In this document: piece after piece, positions 9,027-17,797 of the stretch
Layout: each line of letters opens with the position of its first letter
Position numbering within the stretch: position 1 is the stretch's first letter
Translations under genes and position numbers: made by a program
The notes under the pieces: model-generated
The model's input: the letters and a program-made list of their open reading frames with translations, nothing else
The model's database searches: none
What the model was told of the DNA's origin: nothing
Assembly (NCBI GenBank): GCA_900315075.1
Contig: OMXV01000014.1
Location: forward strand, 1-64,000
DNA length: 64,000 nt
Source: an uncultured Prevotellaceae bacterium
GTDB lineage: Bacteria > Bacteroidota > Bacteroidia > Bacteroidales > Bacteroidaceae
Direction: 5' to 3'

Positions 9027-9905
9027 TACCACCCTGGTCTTACGGAAATTCTCGCGGAATTCCGTAGGACTACATCCTTTTTTCTTCTTAAAGATGCGGT
9101 TGAAGTTGCTCAGGTTGTTGAAGCCACATTTAAAGCAGATTTCCGACACGCTCTGGCTGGTATCTACAAGCATTCGTGATGCAGAGCCAAGGCGGGTGTC
9201 AATAATATAATCGGTAAGGTTGCGGCCTGTGTGCAACTTAAAGAAACGGCTAAAGGCACTCGGACTCATCCCGGCGATGTCGGCCAATTGATTGAGGCGC
9301 AACTCATCACGGAAATTCTTGCTGATGAAATTCTTTACCTTCAATACACGACGACTATCATCCTCCTCAGCTATCTTCGCAAAACTGGAAGTAGCAAGTG
9401 GGCGCGCACCATCACATTTCGACAATTCATACAAAACGGTAAGAAACTGAGTGACAGCATAAAAACCCTCCTTCACCGAACTCAGTGTGTCGAGCATACG
9501 ATAGACTTTCATGATGGCTTCGAGGGGGAAGGCAAGACCACGACGAGCCTCGTTCATCATTCGCGACATCGTGAGAAATGGTGTACGACCAAAAATTGTA
9601 TCTGCGTCGAAGGAGAAGTCAAACTGGACGGTAATTTCACGGATATTGTCGCTCACGCACTCATGCTGTTCCCAGACATGCTCCAAATCAGGACTGGTGA
9701 TGAGCACCAAATCGTAGTCGCCTATCACCTCGCGGCTGTCACCCACGATGCGGCGAACACCTGCCGCATGCTCCACAAAGTTTAATTCACAAACCTCATG
9801 GTTATGGATGGGGTATGTAAATTCCTTCTTCTTCCGATCGGCAATGTAAAGCACATCCTTGCCCATCAGCGGAGTTATCTCGTGTATAATGCGACGCTCG
9901 TCCAT
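9021..9905 (-). CDS. AraC-family transcriptional regulator
   Basis: 294 residues. The N-terminal half is a cupin-like sensor (FTYPIHNHEVCELNFVEHAAG...VLITSPDLEHVW). The C-terminal ~100 residues contain two helix-turn-helix motifs (LRLNQLADIAGMSPSAFSRFFK and VSEICFKCGFNNLSNFNRIFKK) and the conserved GCSPTEFRE end. Such regulators usually bind a sugar or related small molecule and activate nearby carbohydrate genes; the adjacent esterase/GH2 genes are candidate targets, which is inference from position only. The stop codon lies inside the 9-bp repeat. The leader between dapA and this gene is essentially G-free. Confidence 0.9.
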   Translation of the reverse strand: MDERRIIHEITPLMGKDVLYIADRKKKEFTYPIHNHEVCELNFVEHAAGVRRIVGDSREVIGDYDLVLITSPDLEHVWEQHECVSDNIREITVQFDFSFDADTIFGRTPFLTMSRMMNEARRGLAFPLEAIMKVYRMLDTLSSVKEGFYAVTQFLTVLYELSKCDGARPLATSSFAKIAEEDDSRRVLKVKNFISKNFRDELRLNQLADIAGMSPSAFSRFFKLHTGRNLTDYIIDTRLGSASRMLVDTSQSVSEICFKCGFNNLSNFNRIFKKKKGCSPTEFRENFRKTRVVI

Positions 9906-9963
9906 TTTTATAGTGATATAAGAAGTAAGAGGTTTGGGGTGATAAGTATGATTTGAAGATTCC

Positions 9964-10851
9964 TCAGAGTTTCAATCCCTTCAGTATCTCGCTCATCTTC
10001 TGCACGGTGGTCACACGTGTAGGCACGAGGGGAAGACGCAGCACATTGTGGATGAAGCCCATTTCATGAAGGAGTGCCTTCACACCGGCAGGGTTGCCAT
10101 CGACAAAGAGCAGGCTATAGAGGTCGGTGAATTTATGGTGGATACGCCGTGCGGCAGCATACTCATTATTAAATTCCAAACGAATCATCCGTGAGAACTC
10201 TTTTGGCAGAGCATTACCAATCACAGAGATGACACCAACGGCACCACAGGCCACCATGGGATAAGTAAGTGCATCATCACCACTGATTATTTCAAAATCG
10301 GCTGGCTTATTCTTGATAATCTCATCCACGAGTTCCAGACTTCCGCTGGCTTCCTTGATAGCCACAATGTTGTCGCAATCGGCTGCCAGACGACAGGTGG
10401 TCTCAGCCTTCATCAAGATGCCTGTGCGCCCTGGCACATTATAGAGCACCACAGGAAGGCTCGTAGCAGAGGCTATAGCCTTGAAATGTCGATAAAGACC
10501 TTCCTGCGACGGTTTATTGTAATAGGGACAGACACTGAGCACGCCATCGATACCGGCAAAGTCGCCATCATGCAGTTCCTGCACCACTGCAGCAGTGTTG
10601 TTACCGCCACAACCCATCAGGATAGGCACACGACCAGCCACCTGGCGCACAATCTGGTTTTTTATCCTCAGTTTCTCGTCTGCGGTGAGGCAGGGTGTCT
10701 CACCCGTAGTGGCAAGAATACATAAAAAGTCGGCACCATTGTCGAGTTGATAGTCCACCAGTCGTTCCAATGACTCGTAATCCACACTGCCATCATGATT
10801 GAATGGTGTGACAAGGGCGATGCCCAATCCTCGGAAAATATTCTGCGCCAT
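9964..10851 (-). CDS. dapA: 4-hydroxy-tetrahydrodipicolinate synthase
   Basis: 295 residues, standard length. It condenses pyruvate with aspartate semialdehyde in the lysine/diaminopimelate pathway. The Schiff-base lysine is K166 in VAIKEASG and the catalytic tyrosine Y137 is in VLYNVPGRTG; ATTGETP and the CPYYNKPSQEGLYRHF block are also present. The context holds no other lysine genes. A candidate -7 element lies upstream at 10906-10913. Confidence 0.95.
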   Translation of the reverse strand: MAQNIFRGLGIALVTPFNHDGSVDYESLERLVDYQLDNGADFLCILATTGETPCLTADEKLRIKNQIVRQVAGRVPILMGCGGNNTAAVVQELHDGDFAGIDGVLSVCPYYNKPSQEGLYRHFKAIASATSLPVVLYNVPGRTGILMKAETTCRLAADCDNIVAIKEASGSLELVDEIIKNKPADFEIISGDDALTYPMVACGAVGVISVIGNALPKEFSRMIRLEFNNEYAAARRIHHKFTDLYSLLFVDGNPAGVKALLHEMGFIHNVLRLPLVPTRVTTVQKMSEILKGLKL

Positions 10852-10905
10852 TATCTATATGTAAAGAAAAATTGAATTTAAGTTACTATTTGTTATTTCA
10901 GGCTG

Positions 10906-10913
10906 CAAAATTA
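10906..10913 (-). promoter_or_regulatory. Candidate -7 element of dapA
   Basis: TAATTTTG on the minus strand followed by GCAG, about 55 bases before the dapA start. No clear -33 box at the usual distance. Confidence 0.45.
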
Positions 10914-10985
10914 CAAAAAAAATGCCGTATTATGAGCATTTTTCAAGTAATATTATTAAAATATCGGAAATCCTCAACCTTCTAA

Positions 10986-11417
10986 TCAGAACCACCCCCA
11001 GCGTTTCTTTTTCTTCGGCTTTTGCTGTTCCTCAGCGAGGGCCTTCTTCTTGGTCTCACGCAGCAGCGTATGGTAAGAGACATTGTTGTGAATCATGTAA
11101 TACACCGATTCCCAATCATAGGGACCACCGATGTTGCAATCGTCGATATAGATGTCGGCATCTATTTTGCGCGTGTTGTTGTTATGCTCACCTGAAGCAC
11201 GGAGTGTCTCATTGATGGCAGAAAATTCCACGCCACGCTCACGACACCATTCCACGGCTTCGTCGAGCAGACGGCCCTCGCGAACTGTCCACATTACCAA
11301 TTTGTGACCTTCAGCCATCAGTTTTTTTAACACTTCTGTTGCATGGGGTATCTCGTCCCCAATCTTGGGGTATCTGTGCTCCACCACAGTACCATCGAAA
11401 TCTACTGAAATAATCAT
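10986..11417 (-). CDS. HAD-superfamily hydrolase, small
   Basis: 143 residues. The N-terminal DFDGTVVEH motif carries the nucleophile and acid/base aspartates of the haloacid dehalogenase superfamily; VMWTVREG supplies the motif II Thr, and IYIDDCNIGG resembles the acidic motif IV. There is no cap domain, so it may act on a large substrate or be a small phosphatase. The C-terminus is a lysine-rich tail (EEQQKPKKKKRWGWF). It lies downstream of the repressor gene on the same strand across a three-part repeat spacer. Substrate unknown. Confidence 0.8.
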   Translation of the reverse strand: MIISVDFDGTVVEHRYPKIGDEIPHATEVLKKLMAEGHKLVMWTVREGRLLDEAVEWCRERGVEFSAINETLRASGEHNNNTRKIDADIYIDDCNIGGPYDWESVYYMIHNNVSYHTLLRETKKKALAEEQQKPKKKKRWGWF

Positions 11418-11423
11418 TTTATA

Positions 11424-11482
11424 TTGAAAATTGAATTTTAAAAATGGATAATTGAAAATGGAAAATTGAAAATTGAAGATTT
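11424..11482. repeat. ATTGAAAA/ATTGAATT heptamer-like array next to HAD start
   Basis: Degenerate units of ATTGAAAA type on the plus strand, i.e. a nearly G-free TTCAATTTTC leader in the sense of the HAD gene. The same family precedes start codons near 30.35, 33.58 and 34.83 kb. Confidence 0.7.
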
Positions 11483-11483
11483 T

Positions 11484-11592
11484 TGTTTTATCGTTATGTC
11501 GTTTTATTGTTTTATCGTTATATCGTCATATCGTTTTATCGTTATATCATTTTATCGTTATATCATTTTATCGTTATATCGTTATGACGATT
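11484..11592. repeat. 8-bp TATCGTTA array
   Basis: About 13 units of TATCGTTA with variants (TATCATTT, TATGTCGT). It is the middle block of the spacer between the repressor and HAD genes. An equivalent block occurs at 34.92-34.99 kb in the same relative position. Confidence 0.8.
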
Positions 11593-11692
11593 CACTCCTA
11601 ACTCCTAACTTCTAACTTCTAACTCCTAACTTCTAACTCCTAACTTCTAACTCCTAACTTCTAACTCCTAACTTCTAACTCCTAACTAAAAT
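11593..11692. repeat. 7-bp AACTYCT array after the repressor stop codon
   Basis: About 13 heptamers alternating AACTCCT and AACTTCT. In the sense of the repressor gene (minus strand) it reads TTAGGAG/TTAGAAG, has no C, begins at the stop codon and places TAG in all three frames. Confidence 0.85.
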
Positions 11693-12465
11693 ATCACCTC
11701 CTTGGGCTTCTTACGAATCACATAATACAAGCTCCGAATTTCATCCTCGTTGAGGCTGAAATCAGCATATTCCGGCGAGGGATTGAGTGAATGGAACGTG
11801 AGAATACCATGCTCGCGGTCTTGGTCTATCATCTGCTTCAATAGCACGCTCGACCCGAAGACCACCACCCAGTAGGGATAGTCGTTGTAGCGGATAGTGT
11901 CGCGCCAGTGACTACGGCCTAATTCACGAACAAGCACACGGTCTCCAGCCTCAAAACTCTGCCTCGTACCTATATCCATAGAGTCGCCCTTCACCTCAAA
12001 CGACAGATAATGCCCATGCGCAATGCGGTCCACCTCGTAGGTCTCTTCCGTCCAGTCCTCGCTGTTGGGCTCCAGCGACTCCGCCTCATTGGCAAACTGC
12101 CCGAAGGCGGCATAGGGCACATGACGGACAGTCATAAACAACCGGTCGCCTTTGCGGTAGAACTTGGCACCGGCATTGCTCTCAGTGACAAACTCCATCT
12201 CGTTTTCATCTACAGGACTTACTTCCATCTGATGGCTACCAAGCATCTCACCATAACCAGTCCTTATCCAATCTATATCGATACGGGAGTCTACATTTTT
12301 CAACCTACCTAAAAACTTGTCACTGACAGGCACATGACCATTGAGAATCTGCGAGAACGACGATTCACGATAGCCCATCTTCTCTGCAAGTTCACGCTGC
12401 GATGTGGCATAACCCGAACTAATCAGCCATGCCACCACCTTTTTCACATTTTCCTGCACTGTCAT
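11686..12465 (-). CDS. Phage-type repressor with S24 (LexA/cI-like) peptidase domain
   Basis: 259 residues. An N-terminal helix-turn-helix (SQRELAEKMGYRESSFSQIL) is followed by a linker and a C-terminal LexA-like peptidase domain, with Ser162 in FEVKGDSMD and the general-base Lys ~210 in SSVLLKQM. This is the architecture of phage cI-type or stress-responsive repressors that self-cleave. An Ala-Gly pair (A98-G99) could be the cleavage site, although its spacing to the serine is longer than in LexA. It is divergent from the phage-like genes at 12.7 kb, which makes those the natural targets (inference). Confidence 0.85.
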   Translation of the reverse strand: MTVQENVKKVVAWLISSGYATSQRELAEKMGYRESSFSQILNGHVPVSDKFLGRLKNVDSRIDIDWIRTGYGEMLGSHQMEVSPVDENEMEFVTESNAGAKFYRKGDRLFMTVRHVPYAAFGQFANEAESLEPNSEDWTEETYEVDRIAHGHYLSFEVKGDSMDIGTRQSFEAGDRVLVRELGRSHWRDTIRYNDYPYWVVVFGSSVLLKQMIDQDREHGILTFHSLNPSPEYADFSLNEDEIRSLYYVIRKKPKEVIF

Positions 12466-12544
12466 CGAATAATATTTGTGGTTAGGGTTTAAACAAAGTG
12501 AAACGTCTTTCCCAAAATGACAGCATCACGATATAAAAAGACTT

Positions 12545-12552
12545 TATATTTG
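12545..12552 (+). promoter_or_regulatory. Candidate -7 element upstream of the 12.7 kb genes
   Basis: TATATTTG in the divergent space between the repressor and the small phage-like gene, with no convincing -33 box. It would give a leader of about 160 bases containing the shared element at 12655-12703. Confidence 0.4.
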
Positions 12553-12654
12553 CGCCGAAATTATAAAGAAAATATGCATTATCACTCCATTTCCGTGGCA
12601 AAATTAAGCATAAAAAATGAACTATACAAATAAAAAGAAAAGAATATAACTATA

Positions 12655-12703
12655 CGACACCAACAAGAAGGATAGTACAGATAATTTTGATTACCTACTT
12701 AAA
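12655..12703 (+). promoter_or_regulatory. Shared upstream element, copy 1
   Basis: About 45 bases ending GATTACCTACTT are nearly identical to 15904-15947 upstream of the 619-residue protein gene. Both contain TAATTTTG (here 12682-12689), which fits a Bacteroidetes -7 box, but without a -33 TTTG. This suggests a common promoter or operator for two separate genes; a repeat terminus is the alternative. Confidence 0.55.
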
Positions 12704-12712
12704 CATAAAAGA

Positions 12713-12940
12713 ATGAAAAAGACACTCCACAAAATCCATAATTTCCTTTTCGGAAGGGTATATTACGCTGTAATTGTTGGCGAGGCTGGCAGTGGCAACC
12801 GCTACGACATCACCTCGCAAATACATCCCACGCAAGCCTCTGCTGAGGCACATCGCCACCGCATCGAGGCCACACGCGCTTTCATCTACATCGAAACTGT
12901 CAAATTCCGCTCACGAAAGAATTATCTGGGGGAAGGCTAA
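12713..12940 (+). CDS. Small hypothetical protein, phage-associated
   Basis: 75 residues, basic, with no signal peptide. It reads NRYDITSQIHPTQASAEAHRHRIE in the centre and ends FRSRKNYLGEG. I do not recognise a domain. Its stop lies 3 bases before the ATG of the 919-residue gene, so the two are probably translated together. The position between an S24 repressor and a phage-tail-like gene makes a phage origin likely. Confidence 0.65.
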   Translation: MKKTLHKIHNFLFGRVYYAVIVGEAGSGNRYDITSQIHPTQASAEAHRHRIEATRAFIYIETVKFRSRKNYLGEG

Positions 12941-12943
12941 ACC

Positions 12944-15703
12944 ATGAAAAGAGAAGAAATCAATCTAAAAGGACTGTCGTATATCGACGACACCCACAAT
13001 TCCCACGATGTGTCCACCGCCGCCATAATCAACCTGATATACGAAAGCGGTGCGCTCCATCCCATCTCTGTCAACGCCCTCGAATTGGCCACCGTCGCAG
13101 CAGGCACCACCCTCATCACGGTGCATCATCACAATGGTTTCACCCATCTCATCACCGAACGGCAAGGCACTGATCATCAGTGGCATTATGAATGGGTGGA
13201 TGGACTGGAGAACGGCATTCCCCACCCCATCACCACCACTGCCGACCGGCTCAATGCTATCACTGCAGTGGGTGACATCCTTTGCCTCGTGCGTGATGGC
13301 GACACCCTCTACGCTCCCTGGGATGCCGACAGCGAAACTTACCATATCATCAGCCGCGACGATCTGCTTTACGACCTCACCGTGACACAAGAGGCAGCAA
13401 CGAATGTCACCGTCACAGCACCTCTTCCTATCACAGCTATCCGCCAAGGCGATGGTCTGAAGGTTTGGCAAGGGATGGAAAATGCCATCGACACACTCTT
13501 AGCCCAGCGTGGCGACACCATGCATAAGCATGTTGCTTTCGGCATTGCTGCACTACGGCTCTTCGATGGCAGCCTCACACTCTTCTCCAACATCTTCGCA
13601 CTCCTCCCGCCCACCATGTCGCAAACGCTCACAGTAGATGCCGAAACACAGACCATGCAGACGACACTACCCCTTCACCGCCATTTCATCACCGCCACCA
13701 TGCGTCACAACGACAACAAGGTGGCATCGCTCGTGCAGGGCATCGACATCTTCCTCACACTGCCCACACCACTGCTCGACCCCGTCAGCATCCACGTCAC
13801 AAACGATGCTGACGACACTCCAACCTCCATCTCCTTCACACCGCTTACGGCACAGGCCACCGTGGCAAGACTCGGAGAGATGAAATTCCACAAAAGCATA
13901 ACCATCGACCGCGAGTCGTTCAGCACGCAGATGGCTGTCAGAAGGACAACCGCCAACAACGAGACACTCGACATCAGCGACTTCCATCGCTGGGCAGCAG
14001 GCGGAAGCCATGCCTATTCTTACGACGGCCGACTGCATATCGCCGCCGTAAAACGCACAATCTACAGCCCCTTCGACATCGGTCTCCAATACCGCTATCC
14101 CACCCGCGACAACAACGAGGGAAAACTATGCGGCACACTACCCGACACCATGGGAATTAGCGAAGGCATCACAGCCGACGTAGTGATGACACTCTTCCTC
14201 ACCGACAGCCCAGGACACGTGGTGCGCTTCCGCAAGCAGATGCAATATCCAATACCCGGGATGATGATGTTCCCATGCGACGGTGCATACCGATGCCAAA
14301 TCCATGTACGGATTGCCACGGAGGACGGACCACAGCAATATGTCTATCATGCGCCACTCCACGACCATCCCGACAAAGGGTTTTCCTTTGCCTGCTACGA
14401 CACCACCGGCTTGCCACACAACAGCACCAGACCGGCTTTTCATTCACTGCTCTTCCAACAGGCACGTGTCATCTATCACGACAGTCTCGACGATAGTGAG
14501 ACCACTGCCTATCTGCTGTGGCAGGAGGAAACGGCCGAACAGTTTGACTTCGAGGCGGCACAAGCCACCAATAGTGTAATGCTCACGGCAAATAGCGACA
14601 ACATCCATTCGTCGCTGCCAAACAATCCTTTCGTGCTGCCGGCAGCGTCGCACATCAATATCCAGGGCAAAATCATTGCCATTACCACCAACACCCGGCG
14701 AAGCGCCGACGGACAATTTGGCGACTGCCAATACTACCTCTTCACCGACGAGGGCATCTATGTACTAAAAATGAGTGCCAATGGTGCATGGAAGGCACAC
14801 CAGGCCGTAACACGCGACACACTCATTTCACCAGAAGGCATCGCCACCACAGGTCAGGCCGTGGCATTCATCTCGCAACACGGACTGCTCCTGCTCCGGG
14901 GCACTGTCACCGAATGCCTCTCCACACCTCTTCACGGCTGCCCATTTCCCCTACACAGCCTTCCACGAATCGATGACATTCTACAAGCCTCCCTCGGCAG
15001 CCCCGCCGCCAGTCCCCTCCTGTCCCCTTTCGCCAGCCCCGCCGCCAGTCCCCTCCCGTCCCCTTTGCCGCAACAGTGTTGCGGCACCCACACCTCCCTC
15101 CTCTTCGATGCCCCGCACCAGCGCCTCATCATCAGCACCCCCGCCATCCACCCTTATGCGCTCATCTATTCCCTCACAGCCAACAGCTGGGGCACCATCG
15201 ACTGGCCCTACCGCAATGCCATCACCCACGGCAGCGACATCTACGCCATCCACGATGAAAAAGATGAAAACGACAATCCCAGCACCACCTGCCACATCCT
15301 GAAACTCGACTTCCACACCACCGCCACCACCCCCGTCGTGCTCTGCACACAACCATTACCCATGGGCACACGCCACAAACACAAACGTATTTACAGGACT
15401 GAGGTCACGGGCGTATTCAAAACACCTACTCTCCACGTCGGAACGGCCCTCTATGGCAGCAACGACCGCACACGCTGGCATCTCATAGGGGCAAACAGGG
15501 GGAAAAGCGTGGAGACATGGCTTGGCAACCCTTACCGCTGGTATCGACTCGTTATGGCAGGATACCTCACAAAATGCGACAAAATCGAAGGTATTACATG
15601 GCTAAATACAAAAAATGACATTTTTATGGCAAAAAAAGCAACCATTTTATGCACATTCTGTGGGAAAATAAAAAAAAAGCATTATCTTTGCAAAGATAAG
15701 TAG
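12944..15703 (+). CDS. Large phage tail/neck-like structural protein, beta-propeller type (tentative)
   Basis: 919 residues, no signal peptide. The body is beta-rich with repeated blade-like motifs (NAITAVGDILCLVRDGDTLYAPW; YYLFTDEGIYVLKM; GQAVAFISQHGLLLL; LIYSLTANSWGTIDWPY), resembling the propeller-like stabilisation/tail proteins of podoviruses; this is inferred from overall pattern, not a firm family match. Around residues 680-715 a Ser-Pro-Ala-rich insertion (SPAASPLLSPF repeated) is encoded by a ~36-bp tandem repeat followed by a REP-like hairpin (15067-15085, encoding PQQCCG). The last ~25 residues look like translated intergenic DNA and contain a TATCTTTG promoter-like site, so the original stop may have been lost. 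Confidence 0.6.
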   Translation: MKREEINLKGLSYIDDTHNSHDVSTAAIINLIYESGALHPISVNALELATVAAGTTLITVHHHNGFTHLITERQGTDHQWHYEWVDGLENGIPHPITTTADRLNAITAVGDILCLVRDGDTLYAPWDADSETYHIISRDDLLYDLTVTQEAATNVTVTAPLPITAIRQGDGLKVWQGMENAIDTLLAQRGDTMHKHVAFGIAALRLFDGSLTLFSNIFALLPPTMSQTLTVDAETQTMQTTLPLHRHFITATMRHNDNKVASLVQGIDIFLTLPTPLLDPVSIHVTNDADDTPTSISFTPLTAQATVARLGEMKFHKSITIDRESFSTQMAVRRTTANNETLDISDFHRWAAGGSHAYSYDGRLHIAAVKRTIYSPFDIGLQYRYPTRDNNEGKLCGTLPDTMGISEGITADVVMTLFLTDSPGHVVRFRKQMQYPIPGMMMFPCDGAYRCQIHVRIATEDGPQQYVYHAPLHDHPDKGFSFACYDTTGLPHNSTRPAFHSLLFQQARVIYHDSLDDSETTAYLLWQEETAEQFDFEAAQATNSVMLTANSDNIHSSLPNNPFVLPAASHINIQGKIIAITTNTRRSADGQFGDCQYYLFTDEGIYVLKMSANGAWKAHQAVTRDTLISPEGIATTGQAVAFISQHGLLLLRGTVTECLSTPLHGCPFPLHSLPRIDDILQASLGSPAASPLLSPFASPAASPLPSPLPQQCCGTHTSLLFDAPHQRLIISTPAIHPYALIYSLTANSWGTIDWPYRNAITHGSDIYAIHDEKDENDNPSTTCHILKLDFHTTATTPVVLCTQPLPMGTRHKHKRIYRTEVTGVFKTPTLHVGTALYGSNDRTRWHLIGANRGKSVETWLGNPYRWYRLVMAGYLTKCDKIEGITWLNTKNDIFMAKKATILCTFCGKIKKKHYLCKDK
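15067..15085. repeat. REP-like hairpin inside a coding region
   Basis: GCCGCAA-CAGTG-TTGCGGC, same stem as the hairpin at 3479-3496, located in frame within the 919-residue phage-like gene directly after a Ser/Pro-coding tandem repeat. Confidence 0.7.
15684..15691 (+). promoter_or_regulatory. Promoter-like TATCTTTG at the 3' end of the 919-residue gene
   Basis: TTATCTTTGC within the last codons of the preceding gene, near the inverted copy of the shared element. It could start a transcript covering 15.7-15.96 kb and the following gene. No well-placed -33 box was found. Confidence 0.35.
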
Positions 15704-15952
15704 GTGGTCAAAATTAGATAATAGTATTTTATGATTTATTTGGATGCAGATTTTGCATAAATTGCTCACACTCGGCCATTCGCAAGCAAACTTGCATGGC
15801 ACTCGCTTACTCGCAATTTTGCTCTCAGACGATGGAGCATAGCGGGCTATGTGACTGAGGATGAGTGGAAAAGATGCGCCAAAGGAACATAAAAGACTGT
15901 AAAACACCTACAAGAATGATAGTTACAGATAATTTTGATTACCTACTTTATA
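15698..15952. repeat. ~250-bp interval bounded by inverted copies of the shared element
   Basis: GTAGGTGGTCAAAATTAGATA near 15701 is an imperfect inverted copy of the right boundary (ATAATTTTGATTACCTAC, to 15946). Between them is a stretch with small palindromes (GCATAGCGGGCTATGT near 15837; GCAAGCAAACTTGC near 15783) and no convincing gene. It could be a MITE-like element or the 5' leader of the next gene. The right boundary contains TAATTTTG (15930-15937). Confidence 0.45.
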
Positions 15953-15964
15953 ATTGAAGGATTC

Positions 15965-17794
15965 ATGGAAAGTATTCGTATCAACATCAGCAAACAACTG
16001 AGCAACGGCAGTCTTGTTCCCATCATCGCATATCCAGCAGAAGCTGCCTATGACTTCAGAGTACACAACTTCTCTGACGACATGAAAAGCCTTGCAGCAC
16101 TCAAGGCTTACGAAATGCGTGTCTATCCCGATGGATACAACACACAGCTATCGCTCATCAAAGATATACAAGGGGGATTCATACAGTATGCCATTCTCGT
16201 GGATACCAGCAAACTCACCATAAGACCACGTACCATGGCTGAAGGGCTCAGACGAATTGCGGCTGCATACGAAAACATCGCATCAAACGACGAAAAACCC
16301 AGCAGCAATCCTAAATTCCAAAAAGCTATCTCCGACATTTACAAGGAACTTACCGCGGACCCACAAGAGGGACTGCCAAAACCGCTACCCATACATAAAG
16401 ACAACGCCAAAGAACGCCTCACCTATTATATGAAATACAAGACGGAGGGTGAGGTGGAGACTCTGCTAAGCTTTCCAAACCAGGAATTCTTCAACAATAC
16501 CGATTCCATCTTCCTCATACCCACATCGGTCCAGCCGGCAAGCCCAAAAACATGCCGACAGGTACACTCACTCGTGCTCAGGACATTCAAGATCGTATCC
16601 ACCGACGGATATGAATATGGCGAGGTAAAAGAGGGAGAGGTCAAACGAATCAACCTAAGGGGAAAAGACGGAATGCTGCCCATGACCATCGACGTGAAAG
16701 GCAACATCACAGCACCATCCCCATACGGATTCTACGACACAACAAAAAATGCCATACGCATCGACGAGAGAGGAATCAAGTTCTACTACGAACTGAAATT
16801 CTTCGTCAAAGTCAAAGACCGCGTACTAAGAAGCTGCACCGTCAGACACAACGGCGAACAACTACTGCCGGATTCCAATGGGTGCTACCTCATCAAAATC
16901 TATGAAAACGACATCAACAACGCTGGCGTCATCCACTTCTCTGGCGAAAACTTCAAGGATGCCGACATAAACATCACACCAGGCATCGTCAAACAACAAG
17001 AATATATCTTCGTGCCTGAACCGACACACGACGTCACCTTGCTCACGCTCGACTTCAATGACGGAAGACCTATACGTGCCAACGTTGATGTGGGGACTGA
17101 CGACCGACTTTTCCAACAACTGGAAAACGGACGTGTGAAAGGATATAAGGTGAAAAAAGAGGGCAATGAATACAGAATGAGCATTCCACGCAAACTCACC
17201 AAATCATCCAAAAACATCCTGCGGTTCCTCAAAGCGCTCTTCATGATTGCATTCACACTGGCAGCATACTCCGTGTTCACTTACATCATGACCAATCACT
17301 GGCCATGGCCCATCGAGCGTATCAAAACTGAGAAAAGAGTCACCAAGACACAAACCAAATTCGATAAAACTGGAACTGTGGCCACTGAAGAAGAGATAGA
17401 GGAAGACGATGAGGAGGATATCACCTACAACAACGAAGACCAAGTGAAGCTCGAAGCACAAGATATCCAATACCTGGCCAACAACGAAAACTGGCGCCGC
17501 GACTCTATCCAAAGTAAAAAATACATGGATATCATCAACACTGTCTTCAATGGCAATGTCTATGAAATAAGAACGAAAGAAATCAACGACCGAGTCATAC
17601 CAAACTCATGGTGGCAGCAGGTCTGGAAACAAGTTATTCTCCCCAACAGCGTGCACCGTGACAAAGTAAAAACTGCTTTCTATCACGCCACATCCACCGA
17701 CCGCACCTCGCTCAACGTCAAACTATTATTCGAGGAACTAAGCACACACCTCCACTCATCCGACGGCACCACAAAAACCTCACCGCTATATTAG
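15965..17794 (+). CDS. Unknown protein with one membrane segment
   Basis: 609 residues from the ATG at 15965, chosen because GAAGGA precedes it and the upstream extension is unconvincing. The first ~420 residues are a mixed soluble region (IRINISKQLSNGSLVPIIAYP..., KDRVLRSCTVRHNGEQLLPDSNGCYLIKIYE). One hydrophobic helix (FLKALFMIAFTLAAYSVFTY) follows, then an acidic linker (EEEIEEDDEED) and a helical C-terminal region with WWQQVWKQV. I recognise no family. Sharing an upstream element with the 12.7 kb phage-like operon suggests co-regulation. The stop codon is followed directly by a C-poor GAGGTRA array. Confidence 0.7.
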   Translation: MESIRINISKQLSNGSLVPIIAYPAEAAYDFRVHNFSDDMKSLAALKAYEMRVYPDGYNTQLSLIKDIQGGFIQYAILVDTSKLTIRPRTMAEGLRRIAAAYENIASNDEKPSSNPKFQKAISDIYKELTADPQEGLPKPLPIHKDNAKERLTYYMKYKTEGEVETLLSFPNQEFFNNTDSIFLIPTSVQPASPKTCRQVHSLVLRTFKIVSTDGYEYGEVKEGEVKRINLRGKDGMLPMTIDVKGNITAPSPYGFYDTTKNAIRIDERGIKFYYELKFFVKVKDRVLRSCTVRHNGEQLLPDSNGCYLIKIYENDINNAGVIHFSGENFKDADINITPGIVKQQEYIFVPEPTHDVTLLTLDFNDGRPIRANVDVGTDDRLFQQLENGRVKGYKVKKEGNEYRMSIPRKLTKSSKNILRFLKALFMIAFTLAAYSVFTYIMTNHWPWPIERIKTEKRVTKTQTKFDKTGTVATEEEIEEDDEEDITYNNEDQVKLEAQDIQYLANNENWRRDSIQSKKYMDIINTVFNGNVYEIRTKEINDRVIPNSWWQQVWKQVILPNSVHRDKVKTAFYHATSTDRTSLNVKLLFEELSTHLHSSDGTTKTSPLY

Positions 17795-17797
17795 GAA

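Noticed and set aside
11424-11692. Possible CRISPR array from the regular repeats at 11.4-11.7 kb and elsewhere
   Set aside because: Units are 7-8 bp with no spacers, and no cas genes are near; these are short tandem repeats.
15647-15907. 86-codon minus-strand frame ending in the 919-residue gene
   Set aside because: Cys-rich, no domain, overlaps the 3' end of a real gene and covers palindromic sequence; reads like translated repeat DNA.
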